This document shows positions 48,779-59,216 of a stretch of DNA of 64,000 bases, one piece after another; the first letter of the stretch is position 1, and each line of letters opens with the position of its first letter. Position numbers and translations under genes: made by a program. The DNA comes from Candidatus Rokuibacteriota bacterium (GTDB taxonomy: Bacteria > Methylomirabilota > Methylomirabilia > Rokubacteriales > CSP1-6), in NCBI GenBank assembly GCA_003220685.1, contig QHTE01000043.1, positions 1 to 64,000 on the forward strand, given 5' to 3'. The notes under the pieces were generated by a model that did not search any database, had not been told where the DNA came from, and saw nothing but the letters and a program-made list of their open reading frames with translations.

Positions 48779-50151
48779 ACCTCTACAAGCCCGAGGTCGA
48801 GGCCCAGAAGTTCTGGAACCCGTACACCCAAACCATGCCGCGGGCCGAGCTCGATCGGCTGCATCTGCGGAAGCTCCAGACCGCGATCGAGTACGCCTAC
48901 GCGCGGAGCCCGATGTACCGAAAGCTCCTCGATCGTCACAAGGTCAAGCCCGAGCAGATCCGCACGATGGACGACTTCGTCAAGCGGCTACCCTTCGTCG
49001 ACAAGAAGGAGATTCTCGACGCGCAGGCGGTCGGCCCGCCCTTCGGCGACGCCCTCGCGATCCCGGAGGATTTCTTCCACCAGCGCTTCGCCACCTCCGG
49101 CTCGACCGGCGTGCCGCTGCACATCCCGCTCACGTATCACTCGGCCGAGCTGTGGGGCGAGTCGTGGGTCTACGTCTACTGGGCCGCCGGGCTCCGCGCG
49201 CGCCACACCTTCTACTTCCCGTTCAACTGGGGGATCTTCGCCGCGTTCTGGTCGGCCTACATGGGCGTGCGCCGTCTCGGCGCCACCGTCGTCTCGGGCG
49301 GCGGGCTCGACAGCAAGGCGCGGCTGCGCCAGGTCGAGCAGTATCGCCCGGACGTGATGCTGGCGACGCCGACCTACGCGCTCTATCTCGGTGAGACCGC
49401 GCGCGAGATCGGCATGGACCTCACGAAGACCTCGATCTCGCACGTGATCGTGGCGGGCGAGCCCGGCGGCAGCATCCCGGCGACGCGCCACGCGATCGAG
49501 GAGCTCTGGGGCGCCAGGTGCTACGAGCTCTACGGCATCGCGGAGCTCGGTCCGACGAATCCGGGCTGTCCTCTCCGGGAAGGTGTGCACCTCTGCGAGG
49601 ACTGGTACCACGCGCTCGTGGTCGACGAATCAGGCAATCCCGTGCCGTACGGCGACGTCGGCGAGCACATCGTCACCAGCTACATCCAGGACGGCCAGCC
49701 GCTCATCAAGTACCGTACCCACGATCTGGTTCGCTGGACCGATCGTCCGTGCGGCTGCGGCACGACCTGGCTCTACTATCCGGGCGGTGTGCTCGGCCGC
49801 ACCGATCACATGATCATCGTGAAGGGCGTCAACGTGTACCCGTCGGCGGTGGAGGCGCTGCTGCACCGGGTCGCGGGTCTCTCCGAGCACTACGAAGTCC
49901 ACGTCGACCGCGACCTGACCAACGACTTCGTCACCGTCCGTGCCGAGGCGCGGCCCGATGTCGATACCGCGCGCTACGCCGGGCTCGGCCGCGACGCCGA
50001 AGGCGTCTTCAAGTCCGTGATCGGAGTCTCGATCGACGTCACGGTAGAGCCTCCGGGCAGCCTGCCGCGCTACGAGCTGAAGGCCAAGCGCTTTTTCGAC
50101 CACCGGCCGGCAGCGCATCGCTGGCAGCTCGCGGGCCGGGGCGACGCGTGA
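48775..50151 (+). CDS. phenylacetate-CoA ligase-family AMP-forming ligase
   Basis: A 458-residue adenylate-forming enzyme of PaaK type. The P-loop is FATSGSTGVPLHIPL (residues about 102-116), the motif YGIAELGPTNPGC binds the acyl-adenylate, YRTHDLVRW holds the ribose-binding Asp, and GRTDHMIIVKGVNVYPSAVE begins the mobile C-terminal domain. A Cys-rich CGCGT insertion lies before it. It activates an aromatic or other carboxylate as CoA thioester. GTG 48775 overlaps the MetE-like stop; its own stop overlaps the next gene's start, so this is a coupled operon. Confidence 0.9.
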   Translation: MNLYKPEVEAQKFWNPYTQTMPRAELDRLHLRKLQTAIEYAYARSPMYRKLLDRHKVKPEQIRTMDDFVKRLPFVDKKEILDAQAVGPPFGDALAIPEDFFHQRFATSGSTGVPLHIPLTYHSAELWGESWVYVYWAAGLRARHTFYFPFNWGIFAAFWSAYMGVRRLGATVVSGGGLDSKARLRQVEQYRPDVMLATPTYALYLGETAREIGMDLTKTSISHVIVAGEPGGSIPATRHAIEELWGARCYELYGIAELGPTNPGCPLREGVHLCEDWYHALVVDESGNPVPYGDVGEHIVTSYIQDGQPLIKYRTHDLVRWTDRPCGCGTTWLYYPGGVLGRTDHMIIVKGVNVYPSAVEALLHRVAGLSEHYEVHVDRDLTNDFVTVRAEARPDVDTARYAGLGRDAEGVFKSVIGVSIDVTVEPPGSLPRYELKAKRFFDHRPAAHRWQLAGRGDA

Positions 50152-50330
50152 CGCGCGAGGAGACGCTCGAGCGGATTCGCGACCTGCAGGCCCGAGTGCA
50201 GGAGCTTCGACGGGCGAGCGACAATCCCGCGATCGAGCGCACGATGCAGCTCCTCGATCTCTACTGCCACATGGCGCGCTGGGAGCTGGGGGACGTCCGG
50301 GCCATGAACCCGGAGGCGGAGGCCCGATGA
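50148..50330 (+). CDS. 60-residue helical protein of unknown function
   Basis: A tiny gene joined by GTGA and ATGA overlaps to the ligase before it and the M20 hydrolase after it. The product TREETLERIRDLQARVQELR and on to YCHMARWELGDVRAMNPEA is charged, helical and coiled-coil-like, with no signal peptide. The tight coupling on both sides argues that it is translated. It could be a small subunit or an adaptor of the ligase or hydrolase. I recognise no family. Confidence 0.7.
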   Translation: MTREETLERIRDLQARVQELRRASDNPAIERTMQLLDLYCHMARWELGDVRAMNPEAEAR

Positions 50331-51655
50331 TCGACTGGGCGGCGTTGGGCGACGAGACGGTCGATCTGCTGCGCCGCTACCTGATGATCGACACGACGAA
50401 CCCGCCCGGTAACGAGATCGCGGGTGTCCGGTTCCTCGCCGAGGTCCTGTCCCGCGACGGGATCGAGAGCGAGACGATCGAGGCGGCCCCCGGCCGGGCC
50501 AGCCTTCGCGCGCGGCTCGCCGGCGACGGCTCGCTCGGCGGAATCGTCCTGCACCATCACGTCGACGTGGTCTACGCCGACCGGCGCTACTGGACCGTCG
50601 ATCCCTTCGGCGGCGCGATCGCCGACGGCTACCTCTACGGGCGCGGCGCGATCGACATGAAGTCGACGGGTATCCTGCACCTGGCCGCGATGCTCGCGCT
50701 CAAGCGCGCGCGCGTGCCGCTCAAGCGCGACCTCGTGTTCCTGGCCACCGCCGACGAGGAGGCCGGCAGCGAGTTCGGCGCCCAGTACATCGCCGACCGG
50801 CGGCGCGACTGGCTCGCCGGAGCCGAGTACGCGATCTCCGAGCTCGCCGTAGTCCAGACGCACCCGAAGCTCAAGGCGCCGCTGGGAGCCATCGTGATCT
50901 CCGAGAAGACCGGGCTCGCCCTCGTGCTCACGGCGCGCGGCGAGCCCGGCCACGGCTCGATGCCGTGGCCCGACACCGCGCCGAACCGGCTCGTGCGCGC
51001 GCTCAACCGGTTGCTCGACGCCGAGCGGCCGCCGCGGGTGCTCCCGGAGGTGCAGGAGTTCTTCTCGCGCGTGGCGCCGCTGATGTCGCCGGAGGAGAGC
51101 GCCGGGTACGACGCTCTCGCGCGGAGCCTGCGCGATCCCCAGTTCCGCGCGCGGTTTCTGTCGAACCGGCAGTGGGCGGCGATGGTGCGCACGACGTTCG
51201 CGGTGACGATGCTGAGCGGCAGCGAGAAGGTCAACGTGATCCCGCCCGAGGCGACCGCCTCTCTGGATTGCCGCATGCTGGCCGGGGACGATCCCGAGGA
51301 GATCGCCGCCTGGGTCCGGGGCGTGATCGCCGACGAGCGGGTGCAGGTCTCGTTCGCCCGTGAGCCGAAGATCGCGAATCTCTCGCCGCCGGACACCGAG
51401 CTCTACAAGGCCATGGCCGACGCGCTGGGCCGGCGGGCGCCGGGGGTCGTGGTGGCGCCGACGATCCTGGTCGCCTTCACCGACAACTGGGTGTTTCGGC
51501 GCTGTGGGCTCCACGGATACGGCTTCAGCCCGTTCGTGATGGAGGATGCCGAGCTGCAGCGGATTCACGGCAACGACGAGCGCATCTCGCTCGAGAACCT
51601 TCGCGAGGGCGTGCGCGTGTACACGGAGATGCTGATGGAGGTGGCGGGCGCCTGA
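50327..51655 (+). CDS. M20-family metallo-hydrolase (ArgE/DapE/carboxypeptidase G2-like)
   Basis: A 442-residue zinc hydrolase. Metal ligand His and catalytic Asp are in VLHHHVDVVYA, the bridging Asp in YGRGAIDMKSTG, the general base Glu and ligand Glu in ATADEEAGSEFG, and the dimerisation-domain insert starts LVLTARGEPGHGSMPWP, all in the family order. It removes acyl or aminoacyl groups from amide bonds. ATG 50327 overlaps the 60-residue gene by 4 bp. The neighbouring ligase suggests an N-acyl or peptide-linked carboxylate as pathway substrate, which is inference. Confidence 0.92.
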   Translation: MIDWAALGDETVDLLRRYLMIDTTNPPGNEIAGVRFLAEVLSRDGIESETIEAAPGRASLRARLAGDGSLGGIVLHHHVDVVYADRRYWTVDPFGGAIADGYLYGRGAIDMKSTGILHLAAMLALKRARVPLKRDLVFLATADEEAGSEFGAQYIADRRRDWLAGAEYAISELAVVQTHPKLKAPLGAIVISEKTGLALVLTARGEPGHGSMPWPDTAPNRLVRALNRLLDAERPPRVLPEVQEFFSRVAPLMSPEESAGYDALARSLRDPQFRARFLSNRQWAAMVRTTFAVTMLSGSEKVNVIPPEATASLDCRMLAGDDPEEIAAWVRGVIADERVQVSFAREPKIANLSPPDTELYKAMADALGRRAPGVVVAPTILVAFTDNWVFRRCGLHGYGFSPFVMEDAELQRIHGNDERISLENLREGVRVYTEMLMEVAGA

Positions 51656-51672
51656 CCCGCCGGGAGACGGCC

Positions 51673-52494
51673 ATGAACCGACCGATCGAGTGGAAGAACG
51701 GCGCCCGATGCGCGGTGGCGCTCTCGTTCGACGTGGACGGCGAGAGCCCGTGGATCCACCGCGATCCCGCGCTCGCCGAGCGCCCGCTGCACATGGGCAT
51801 GGGCGCCTACGGCCCCAAGACGGGCATGCCGCGAATATTGAAAGCGCTCGACCGCTACGACGTGAAGGTGTGCTTCTTCATCCCGGGCTGGATCGTCGAG
51901 CGCTACCCGGACATGGCGCGTGAGGCGCTTCGGCGCGGACACGAGATCGGCCATCACGGCTATCTGCACGAGAAGCCCTTCTTCCTCTCGGGTCGCGAGG
52001 AGGAGGAAGCCCTGCTCTTGAAGAGCCTCGACATCTTCCAGAGCGTGCTCGGCATCCGCCCGCGGGGATCGCGGGCGCCGTCGTGCGATCCGAGTGCCAA
52101 CACCATGGAGCTCTTGCGCAAGCACGGCTTCGTGTACCACAGCAACTTGATGGACGCCGATCTCCCGTACTGCCACAAGACACCCTATGGCGAGCTGGTC
52201 GAGCTGCCCACCTCGTGGGTCAACAACGACTGGGTCTACTTCGGGTTCAGCGCGGTGCCGCCGGTCGGCAACGGGATCTGGAGTCAGGAGGACGTCTTCG
52301 AGATCTGGAAGGAAGAGTTCGAGGGCGCGTACGAGGAGGGCGGGTTCTTCAACCTGATGGGCCACCCTCAGGTGATCGGCCGCCCGTCGCGCATGCGGAT
52401 GGTCGAGCGGCTCATCCAGCACATCCTCGCCAAGAAGGACGTCTGGATCGCTCCGCCCATCGAGGTCGCGGAGCACTACCTGAGCCAGCGCTAG
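51673..52494 (+). CDS. polysaccharide deacetylase-family protein (PuuE/allantoinase-like subgroup)
   Basis: A 273-residue NodB-homology enzyme. AVALSFDVDGESPW holds the metal Asp pair, GHEIGHHGYLHEKPF the two His ligands, and RGSRAPSCDPSANTMELL the Arg-containing motif 3, as in PuuE-type members that act on C-N bonds in small molecules rather than on polysaccharide. No signal peptide is present, so it is cytoplasmic, which favours a small-molecule role. It follows the M20 gene by 17 bp, and its TAG overlaps the GTG of the next gene. Confidence 0.88.
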   Translation: MNRPIEWKNGARCAVALSFDVDGESPWIHRDPALAERPLHMGMGAYGPKTGMPRILKALDRYDVKVCFFIPGWIVERYPDMAREALRRGHEIGHHGYLHEKPFFLSGREEEEALLLKSLDIFQSVLGIRPRGSRAPSCDPSANTMELLRKHGFVYHSNLMDADLPYCHKTPYGELVELPTSWVNNDWVYFGFSAVPPVGNGIWSQEDVFEIWKEEFEGAYEEGGFFNLMGHPQVIGRPSRMRMVERLIQHILAKKDVWIAPPIEVAEHYLSQR

Positions 52495-52964
52495 TGGCGG
52501 ACGCGGTCCCCGCGTTCCGCGAGCCGAGTCCGCTCGAGCGGGTCTTCAACCGCGTCTTCGGCGCGCTCGTCGGTCTGGGGCTCGCCCCGCGCGACTACTA
52601 CCTCTTGCAGGTGAAGGGCCGGAAGTCGGGCCGCGTCTACGGCACGCCGGTCAGCCTCGTCTCGCTGCACGGCGTGCGGTTCCTCGTCGCGCCCCGCGGG
52701 CGCACCCAGTGGGTGCGCAACGCCGAGGCCTCGAACGAGATCGTCCTCAAGCGCGGATCGAGCCGCCGGCGATTCCGGCTCCGCGCCCTCGCCGACGCCG
52801 ACAAGCCGCCGGTGCTGCTCGCGTACCTCGAGCGGTATCGTCGGGTCGTCCAGCGCTATTTCCCGGTGCCCGCGGGCTCGCCGGCCCGCGCCTTCGCCGA
52901 GATCGCCGCGCGCTATCCTGTGTTCGAGCTGCTGCCGATCGACGATGTCGCGACCGATCGATGA
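52494..52964 (+). CDS. F420-dependent nitroreductase-family (DUF385/Ddn-like) protein
   Basis: A 156-residue split-barrel protein: PLERVFNRVFGALVGLGL at the N-terminus and LLQVKGRKSGRVYGTPVSLV, the signature of deazaflavin-dependent nitroreductases, then FLVAPRGRTQWVRNAEAS. Members reduce substrates with F420H2. The start is GTG 52494, overlapping the deacetylase stop by one base. With the PPOX-fold protein at 14332 this hints that the organism uses coenzyme F420, an inference. Confidence 0.85.
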   Translation: MADAVPAFREPSPLERVFNRVFGALVGLGLAPRDYYLLQVKGRKSGRVYGTPVSLVSLHGVRFLVAPRGRTQWVRNAEASNEIVLKRGSSRRRFRLRALADADKPPVLLAYLERYRRVVQRYFPVPAGSPARAFAEIAARYPVFELLPIDDVATDR

Positions 52965-52998
52965 TCTCGCTGCCGGCGGCTGACACGGAGGGGCGCCC

Positions 52999-53367
52999 AT
53001 GAAGCTGAGCGTCCACAGTCTGACGACGGGCCTGCAGTTTCACGGCGAGGTGCAGGGCAAGCGCCAGCGCTACTACGTCCTCTCCAGCGCCCGGCAGTAC
53101 TTCGTCATGTCCCTCTCGCGCAGCAAGCGCGACGCCGGCAACTTCAACCTGGTCAGCCGGCCCGCCGTCGACCGGCTGCATCGCCGGCTGCGCGGCCGGC
53201 GCGGGCTGACCGCGCGCCAGGTCTTCACCCGCTCGAAGAACCGTCGCGCCGTGCCCTCGGCGCTGGCGGCCCTGAACATGCTCTACGTGCTGGTCGCCAC
53301 GGATCGCGCGATCATCGATCCGCGCCGCAAGTCCGCGCGGGAGATCTTCTTCAACGTCAAGCGCTAG
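52999..53367 (+). CDS. hypothetical protein, 122 residues
   Basis: A small basic protein (SLTTGLQFHGEVQGKRQRYY then RSKRDAGNFNLVSR and GRRGLTARQVFTRSKN). It is rich in Arg/Lys, with few acidic residues, no signal peptide and a hydrophobic LAALNMLYVLVATD segment. The beta-rich start and basic surface suggest nucleic-acid binding, but I recognise no family. ATG 52999 follows GGAGGGGCGCCC. It ends 1 bp before the acetyltransferase start, so it is probably cotranscribed. Confidence 0.7.
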   Translation: MKLSVHSLTTGLQFHGEVQGKRQRYYVLSSARQYFVMSLSRSKRDAGNFNLVSRPAVDRLHRRLRGRRGLTARQVFTRSKNRRAVPSALAALNMLYVLVATDRAIIDPRRKSAREIFFNVKR

Positions 53368-53368
53368 C

Positions 53369-53851
53369 ATGCCCGCCCTGTCGATCCGCCGCGGGACGCG
53401 GCGTGACGTGCCGGTGATCCTCCGGCTGATCCGCGGCCTGGCCGAGTACGAGCGGCTGGCCCACGAGGCCGTCGCGACCGCGAGCCAGATCCGGCGCCAC
53501 GGCTTCGGGCACCGGCGCTACTTCGAGACGCTCATCTGCCGCCGGGGCCGCGTCCCCGTCGGCTTCGCGCTGTACTTCTTCACGTACTCGACCTTCCTGG
53601 GCCGCCCGACGCTCTACCTGGAGGATCTGTTCGTGCTGCCCCACGAGCGCGGGCGCGGCGCCGGCCGCGCGCTGCTCGGCGAGCTGGCGCGGATCGCCAC
53701 GCGGCGCGGCTGCGGGCGGATGGAATGGGCGGTGCTCGACTGGAACGAAAACGCGCAACGCTTCTACAAACGGCTCGGTGCAAAGCTGCGCCGTGACTGG
53801 ATTTTGACTCGGCTCTCAGGCGAGGCCCTTCGCCGACTCGGCACCAAGTAG
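53369..53851 (+). CDS. GNAT-family N-acetyltransferase
   Basis: A 160-residue acetyltransferase. The acetyl-CoA loop is VLPHERGRGAGRALLGELA near residue 87-105 (R-x-x-G-x-G/A), preceded by FLGRPTLYLEDLFVLP and followed by AVLDWNENAQRFYKRLGAKL, the spermidine/spermine acetyltransferase-like pattern. It transfers acetyl groups to an amine; the amine is unknown. It is on the plus strand 94 bp before the end of the secreted fungalysin-like gene on the opposite strand. Confidence 0.9.
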   Translation: MPALSIRRGTRRDVPVILRLIRGLAEYERLAHEAVATASQIRRHGFGHRRYFETLICRRGRVPVGFALYFFTYSTFLGRPTLYLEDLFVLPHERGRGAGRALLGELARIATRRGCGRMEWAVLDWNENAQRFYKRLGAKLRRDWILTRLSGEALRRLGTK

Positions 53852-53944
53852 GCCCAAGCTGCACCGCAGACGTGGCGCGCCACCGCGGCTCGCGCCGCTC
53901 TCCGGTGCCCGGACTATCGAATCGGTCGCCGTGGCTCAGGCATG

Positions 53945-56900
53945 CTATTCGAGAGATCGGACATTCTCACGGAGCTCTCTCAGGTGTTGAGCCTTCACGA
54001 TGGTTTCTCTGGGCGTGATCGTCGGATCCGTAAGGTACGTCGGGCATGTCCGCTCGGCCGTGGTGTAGGCGCCGCAGAGAGCCGTCCGTAGCTCGGTGAG
54101 GTGAGTCGCCCGTATCTGCGTAGAACCTGGCGCCAGGGTGTCATCCGTGAACGTGAATGTGCCGGCCTGGTAGAAGCTACGCAGCTGGTTGATTGCGGCT
54201 CTCAAGTTGGTGATGTGCACGGCGCTGACCAGGGTGCCCAGCGGGGCGATCGTCGGATCGGTGAAGTTCCGGGAGAATTTGACGCCGACCGACGAGGACG
54301 CCGACATCACCACGACGCAGTTCGGCGACGACTCCGGCGTCGCCAAGCAGGCCCCGCTCCAGGTCCACGTCGCGTTGTCGGCGGCCGCCGTGAGCGTCAC
54401 CAGAGTCCCCTGCGCATAGCTGGCCGAGGCTGAGCACGTCGGGGTGCAATTGACGGCAATTCCGCCGGCGTCGCTCGTCACCGTGCCAGGTGCCGAGCCG
54501 CGCGCGGTGACCGAAAGCGTGACGGACCCGCTGAAGGTCGCGGCGACGGTCCGGTCGGCATCCATGGTGACCTGACAGGTGCCGGCGCCCGCGCAAGTCA
54601 CGCCGGTCCCGCTCCAGCCCGCGAACACACCCTGTGTCGCCTGCGCGGTCAGCGTCACTGGCGTGCCGTCCGCAAATCCGGCGCTGCAGCTCGTCCCGCA
54701 ATCGATACCGGTAGGAGTGCTGGCGACGATCCCGCTCCCACTCCCGGCCTTGGTTACCGTCAACGTCCGGATGGCTTTGAACGTCGCCATCACGGTCAGG
54801 CTACCGCTGAGCGTTACGTCGCACGGCCCGGTACCGCTGCCGCCGCCGCCGCTCCATCCGTCGAACATCGATCCGGGGGTCGGCATCGCCGCCAGCTTCA
54901 CCCGCGTTCCCCGATCGTAGGGCACCGCACACGCCGCGCCGCAACTGACGCCAGCCGGCGCCGAGGTTACCGTCCCGGTGCCGCTTCCCGCTCGAGCCAC
55001 CGTGAGCGTGAACTGCTGAGGCGTGTAAGCGCTGCACGACAGGCCCTGGGGCGTGAGCGTGAGCGACCACGCGGTGATCGTCCCGACATCCAGCGCCGCC
55101 TGATCGACGATCTTCAAAGCCCAGGTGCCGTTGCCGACCTTGCCGTCGAATCCGGACAGCGGCGTCGCCGGCTTGAAGCTCGCATTCGTCACGAACCCTG
55201 CCTGCGGCTGGATCGAATTGACGGCCTCGTCGTCGAGGATCGTGTTGGTGAAATTGCTGTTCGCGTTGGTGCCTGTTCCGTTGGGGAGACGATTGATCAT
55301 CGTGATCGCGGCGCCGTCGGGGCTCAGCAGCTGCACGAACAGGTCGCCGATGAATGTATGCGTGACGTTCGTGAGGCTGAGGTTCACGTCGCTGATCCGG
55401 AAGCTCCCCGGCACCACCAACGTCGCCACGCCACCGGCAGGATTGTTGTCAGGAATCGCTACCGGCGGCCCCGAGTAGGTATACGTCGTCGGCGTGCCGA
55501 CCGGTCCTACGTTCACGACGATGGTCCGGGTCGTCATCGGGCCGTCAGCCCACGTGAGGGTCAGCGTGAAGATGATCTGCGTCCCGCACGGAACGCCCGG
55601 GCCGACCCGAAATTGGTAGGCCGCTCCGGTCGAACTCCCGCCGGCCGCAAGATTGCCGTAGTTGACGGACGCCTGGTTCATCGTGACACCCGCGGTGGTG
55701 GTGGACAGCGCCCCGGTCACCACCGACAGCCCCTTGCACGTGAAGCTGTTGGTGAGCGGTATCGTGAGATCGATCGTCTCGCCCGGATCGACGGTGCCGT
55801 TGCCATTGCCGCCCGCTGTGTCGCTCATCACCGCGAGGCCAGGGACGAGCGGCAGGTCGAAGGAGAAATCTTGCGCCTGAGCCCGGACAGGGTCGCCGCC
55901 GAGTCCCCCACGGCCGAAGTTATCGTTCTGAAAATTGCGGGCGGCCTCGGTGAACCCGTAGATGTACAGCCGGTCGTGATAGCGATTCGACCAAAAGAAC
56001 AAGTTGGTCACGACACCCAGGCGGTAGCTGGCCCCGGTTGGTGGATCGCCGGGCGGCGGGATGCCGGGCGCCGGGTTGTAGCTGAAAGTGAAGTTCCGGC
56101 AGCCCGGACTCGGCCCGCCGGTTACGCCGGTGGCGCGCCCGTTCGGATCGATGCCATCGATGCCGTCGATGTCGAGCCCCGCGTCGACGTTGTTGCCGGT
56201 GGTCACGCAGGAGCCGTCTGGGATCCAGCCGAGGTTGTTTGCGCCCGGCAGATCGCTCGTGAGAGTGAACCGAGTCACGGGAGTCGCCAAGCCCTGGATG
56301 CCGCTACCGGGTGTCGCATTCGATGGTGCGAGCGGCGCGGGGCTGTGGCTGGCGTAGACATCGAAAGTCGCGGTCTGGGACTGATCGTTGGTGATGTTTT
56401 TCCGGAAGAGCACCTGGCCGCTCGCGTCGTCGACGACGACGTAGTAGGCTGCGGCGTTCTGCCAGAGCAGCACTTTCCACGCCAGCACGGCCTTGCCAGG
56501 CCCGAGCGGAAAGACGACGAGCTCGACCGTGATCTCGTCCGCGAAGGGCCCGCGCTCGAACCTGTGATGCGGGCCATCGTCGCTCCGGTAGAGCGGCGTC
56601 GGGGCCGTCTTGAGGGTGACGCCGATGTTCTGCGCTGCGATCGCGATGGCATCTGCCGGAGAACGCGTCGGACCTCCGATGGCGCCTGGATCGAGCCCGG
56701 AAACCGTTTCGTTCACGATCGACGCGATCTCACCACTGGGGGTGACCGCTGCCCGCAACTCCCCACGGAACACCGGAATGCCGTTCAGACGTTGCTCCAG
56801 GCTCACCCACTTCAGATTCCCCGTCGGGTTCGCGTACGACGCTGTGGTCGCCAACCCGTCGATCTGGATTGGCGAGAAGCCGTACAGCACTGAGGTCACC

Positions 56901-57403
56901 GCCAGAAAGGCGCGAACGACCTCCTCAGGCGGGATGCTGGGCGCCGGCGGCGTGAGGAACATCCCTCGGGCGGTGATCACTTCGGGAATCCCGAACAACG
57001 GGTGCACGTCGATGACCAGCCCCGGAATGTATTGCTTCAGCCAGACGCCGGCGGCCTCGGTGTTCGCGATCAACGCCGCGTAGCGGCCATCGGCGGTGGC
57101 CGACGGGTTCAACGAGCTCCGCAGCGCGTGAGCCTCTTTCCCGATTCGCACATCGAAGTTCGGTAGTCCTCCTCCGGCAGTTTTGGCGCCCTCGGCTCGG
57201 CCGGCCGCCGGCGCCAGCAGAATGAGAGCGGCGGCCGCCAGTGCGCTGGAGATCTTCCGGCGGCGGTGTGTCCGGCTCGAGATCGTCGCCTCGTTTCCCA
57301 GCTTTGGGGGCTCGTCGCCCGCCCCGCAGGAATACGCGCCGGTATTGTTCCAGTCAGAGGCCTGACCCGGGTTCGACGCAACGAAGATCGGAACCAAGGC
57401 CAA
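53945..57403 (-). CDS. large secreted fungalysin-like (M36) protein with catalytic core missing, P-domain and InlB-type repeats
   Basis: About 1152 residues. After a signal core (ISSALAAAALILLAPAAGRAEG) come a fungalysin propeptide (ARGMFLTPPAPSIPPEEV, FRGELRAAVTPSGEIASIV), the start of the M36 domain (LGVVTNLFFWSNRYHDRLYI, NFGRGGLGGDPV), then, where HExxH and the zinc Glu should follow, an abrupt jump at about 55870 to VPGLAVMSDTAGGNGNGTVD. Next are a proprotein-convertase P domain (THTFIGDLFVQLLSPDG, GTWALKIVD), three InlB-B-like repeats (GTVTSAPAGVSCG, VFAGWSGTGV) and three C-terminal modules of the DPTI-P-ETI-A-HL-ELR type. No HExxH occurs. The start is unsure: TTG 57403 or 57397 follow a ribosome-like AAGGGAG, an ATG at 57544 is upstream of the candidate promoter. 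Confidence 0.75.
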   Translation of the reverse strand: MALVPIFVASNPGQASDWNNTGAYSCGAGDEPPKLGNEATISSRTHRRRKISSALAAAALILLAPAAGRAEGAKTAGGGLPNFDVRIGKEAHALRSSLNPSATADGRYAALIANTEAAGVWLKQYIPGLVIDVHPLFGIPEVITARGMFLTPPAPSIPPEEVVRAFLAVTSVLYGFSPIQIDGLATTASYANPTGNLKWVSLEQRLNGIPVFRGELRAAVTPSGEIASIVNETVSGLDPGAIGGPTRSPADAIAIAAQNIGVTLKTAPTPLYRSDDGPHHRFERGPFADEITVELVVFPLGPGKAVLAWKVLLWQNAAAYYVVVDDASGQVLFRKNITNDQSQTATFDVYASHSPAPLAPSNATPGSGIQGLATPVTRFTLTSDLPGANNLGWIPDGSCVTTGNNVDAGLDIDGIDGIDPNGRATGVTGGPSPGCRNFTFSYNPAPGIPPPGDPPTGASYRLGVVTNLFFWSNRYHDRLYIYGFTEAARNFQNDNFGRGGLGGDPVRAQAQDFSFDLPLVPGLAVMSDTAGGNGNGTVDPGETIDLTIPLTNSFTCKGLSVVTGALSTTTAGVTMNQASVNYGNLAAGGSSTGAAYQFRVGPGVPCGTQIIFTLTLTWADGPMTTRTIVVNVGPVGTPTTYTYSGPPVAIPDNNPAGGVATLVVPGSFRISDVNLSLTNVTHTFIGDLFVQLLSPDGAAITMINRLPNGTGTNANSNFTNTILDDEAVNSIQPQAGFVTNASFKPATPLSGFDGKVGNGTWALKIVDQAALDVGTITAWSLTLTPQGLSCSAYTPQQFTLTVARAGSGTGTVTSAPAGVSCGAACAVPYDRGTRVKLAAMPTPGSMFDGWSGGGGSGTGPCDVTLSGSLTVMATFKAIRTLTVTKAGSGSGIVASTPTGIDCGTSCSAGFADGTPVTLTAQATQGVFAGWSGTGVTCAGAGTCQVTMDADRTVAATFSGSVTLSVTARGSAPGTVTSDAGGIAVNCTPTCSASASYAQGTLVTLTAAADNATWTWSGACLATPESSPNCVVVMSASSSVGVKFSRNFTDPTIAPLGTLVSAVHITNLRAAINQLRSFYQAGTFTFTDDTLAPGSTQIRATHLTELRTALCGAYTTAERTCPTYLTDPTITPRETIVKAQHLRELRENVRSLE

Positions 57404-57443
57404 GGAGCTCCCTTGCGACCTCGGAGGGTGAACTGGTTGCGAG

Positions 57444-57472
57444 ACGCTACACTGACACCGGACCGACGTCAA
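57444..57472 (-). promoter_or_regulatory. candidate promoter of the fungalysin-like gene
   Basis: On the minus strand, TTGACG (57472-57467), a 17-bp spacer and TAGCGT (57449-57444). The -35 is good, the -10 weak. If used, transcription starts near 57437, which rules out the ATG at 57544 and supports the TTG starts. Confidence 0.35.
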
Positions 57473-57685
57473 TAAGTTTGGTGAGACGAAACGAGCGACT
57501 CGACACCTACAGGTGTTTCTCACGGCTCGGCTCGATGGTGTCATCGGCGTGGAGCCTGTATCGGCGGTTCCGAAAATTGCCGAATGCGCGATCAGAGCCT
57601 GCCGCCTGCGCGTGTGCCGGTCAGGCGCTGGGGCAGACGGAGACTTCCGACAATGGCCAGTCTTGCAGGCGTGTGTGCTGGCGCC

Positions 57686-59209
<1,524 letters not shown>

Positions 59210-59216
59210 GTATAGC

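Noticed and set aside
57545..57685. A small gene between the fungalysin-like and OYE genes
   Set aside because: The open frames there are short and Arg-rich and no ribosome site is seen; it probably contains the OYE terminator or nothing defined.
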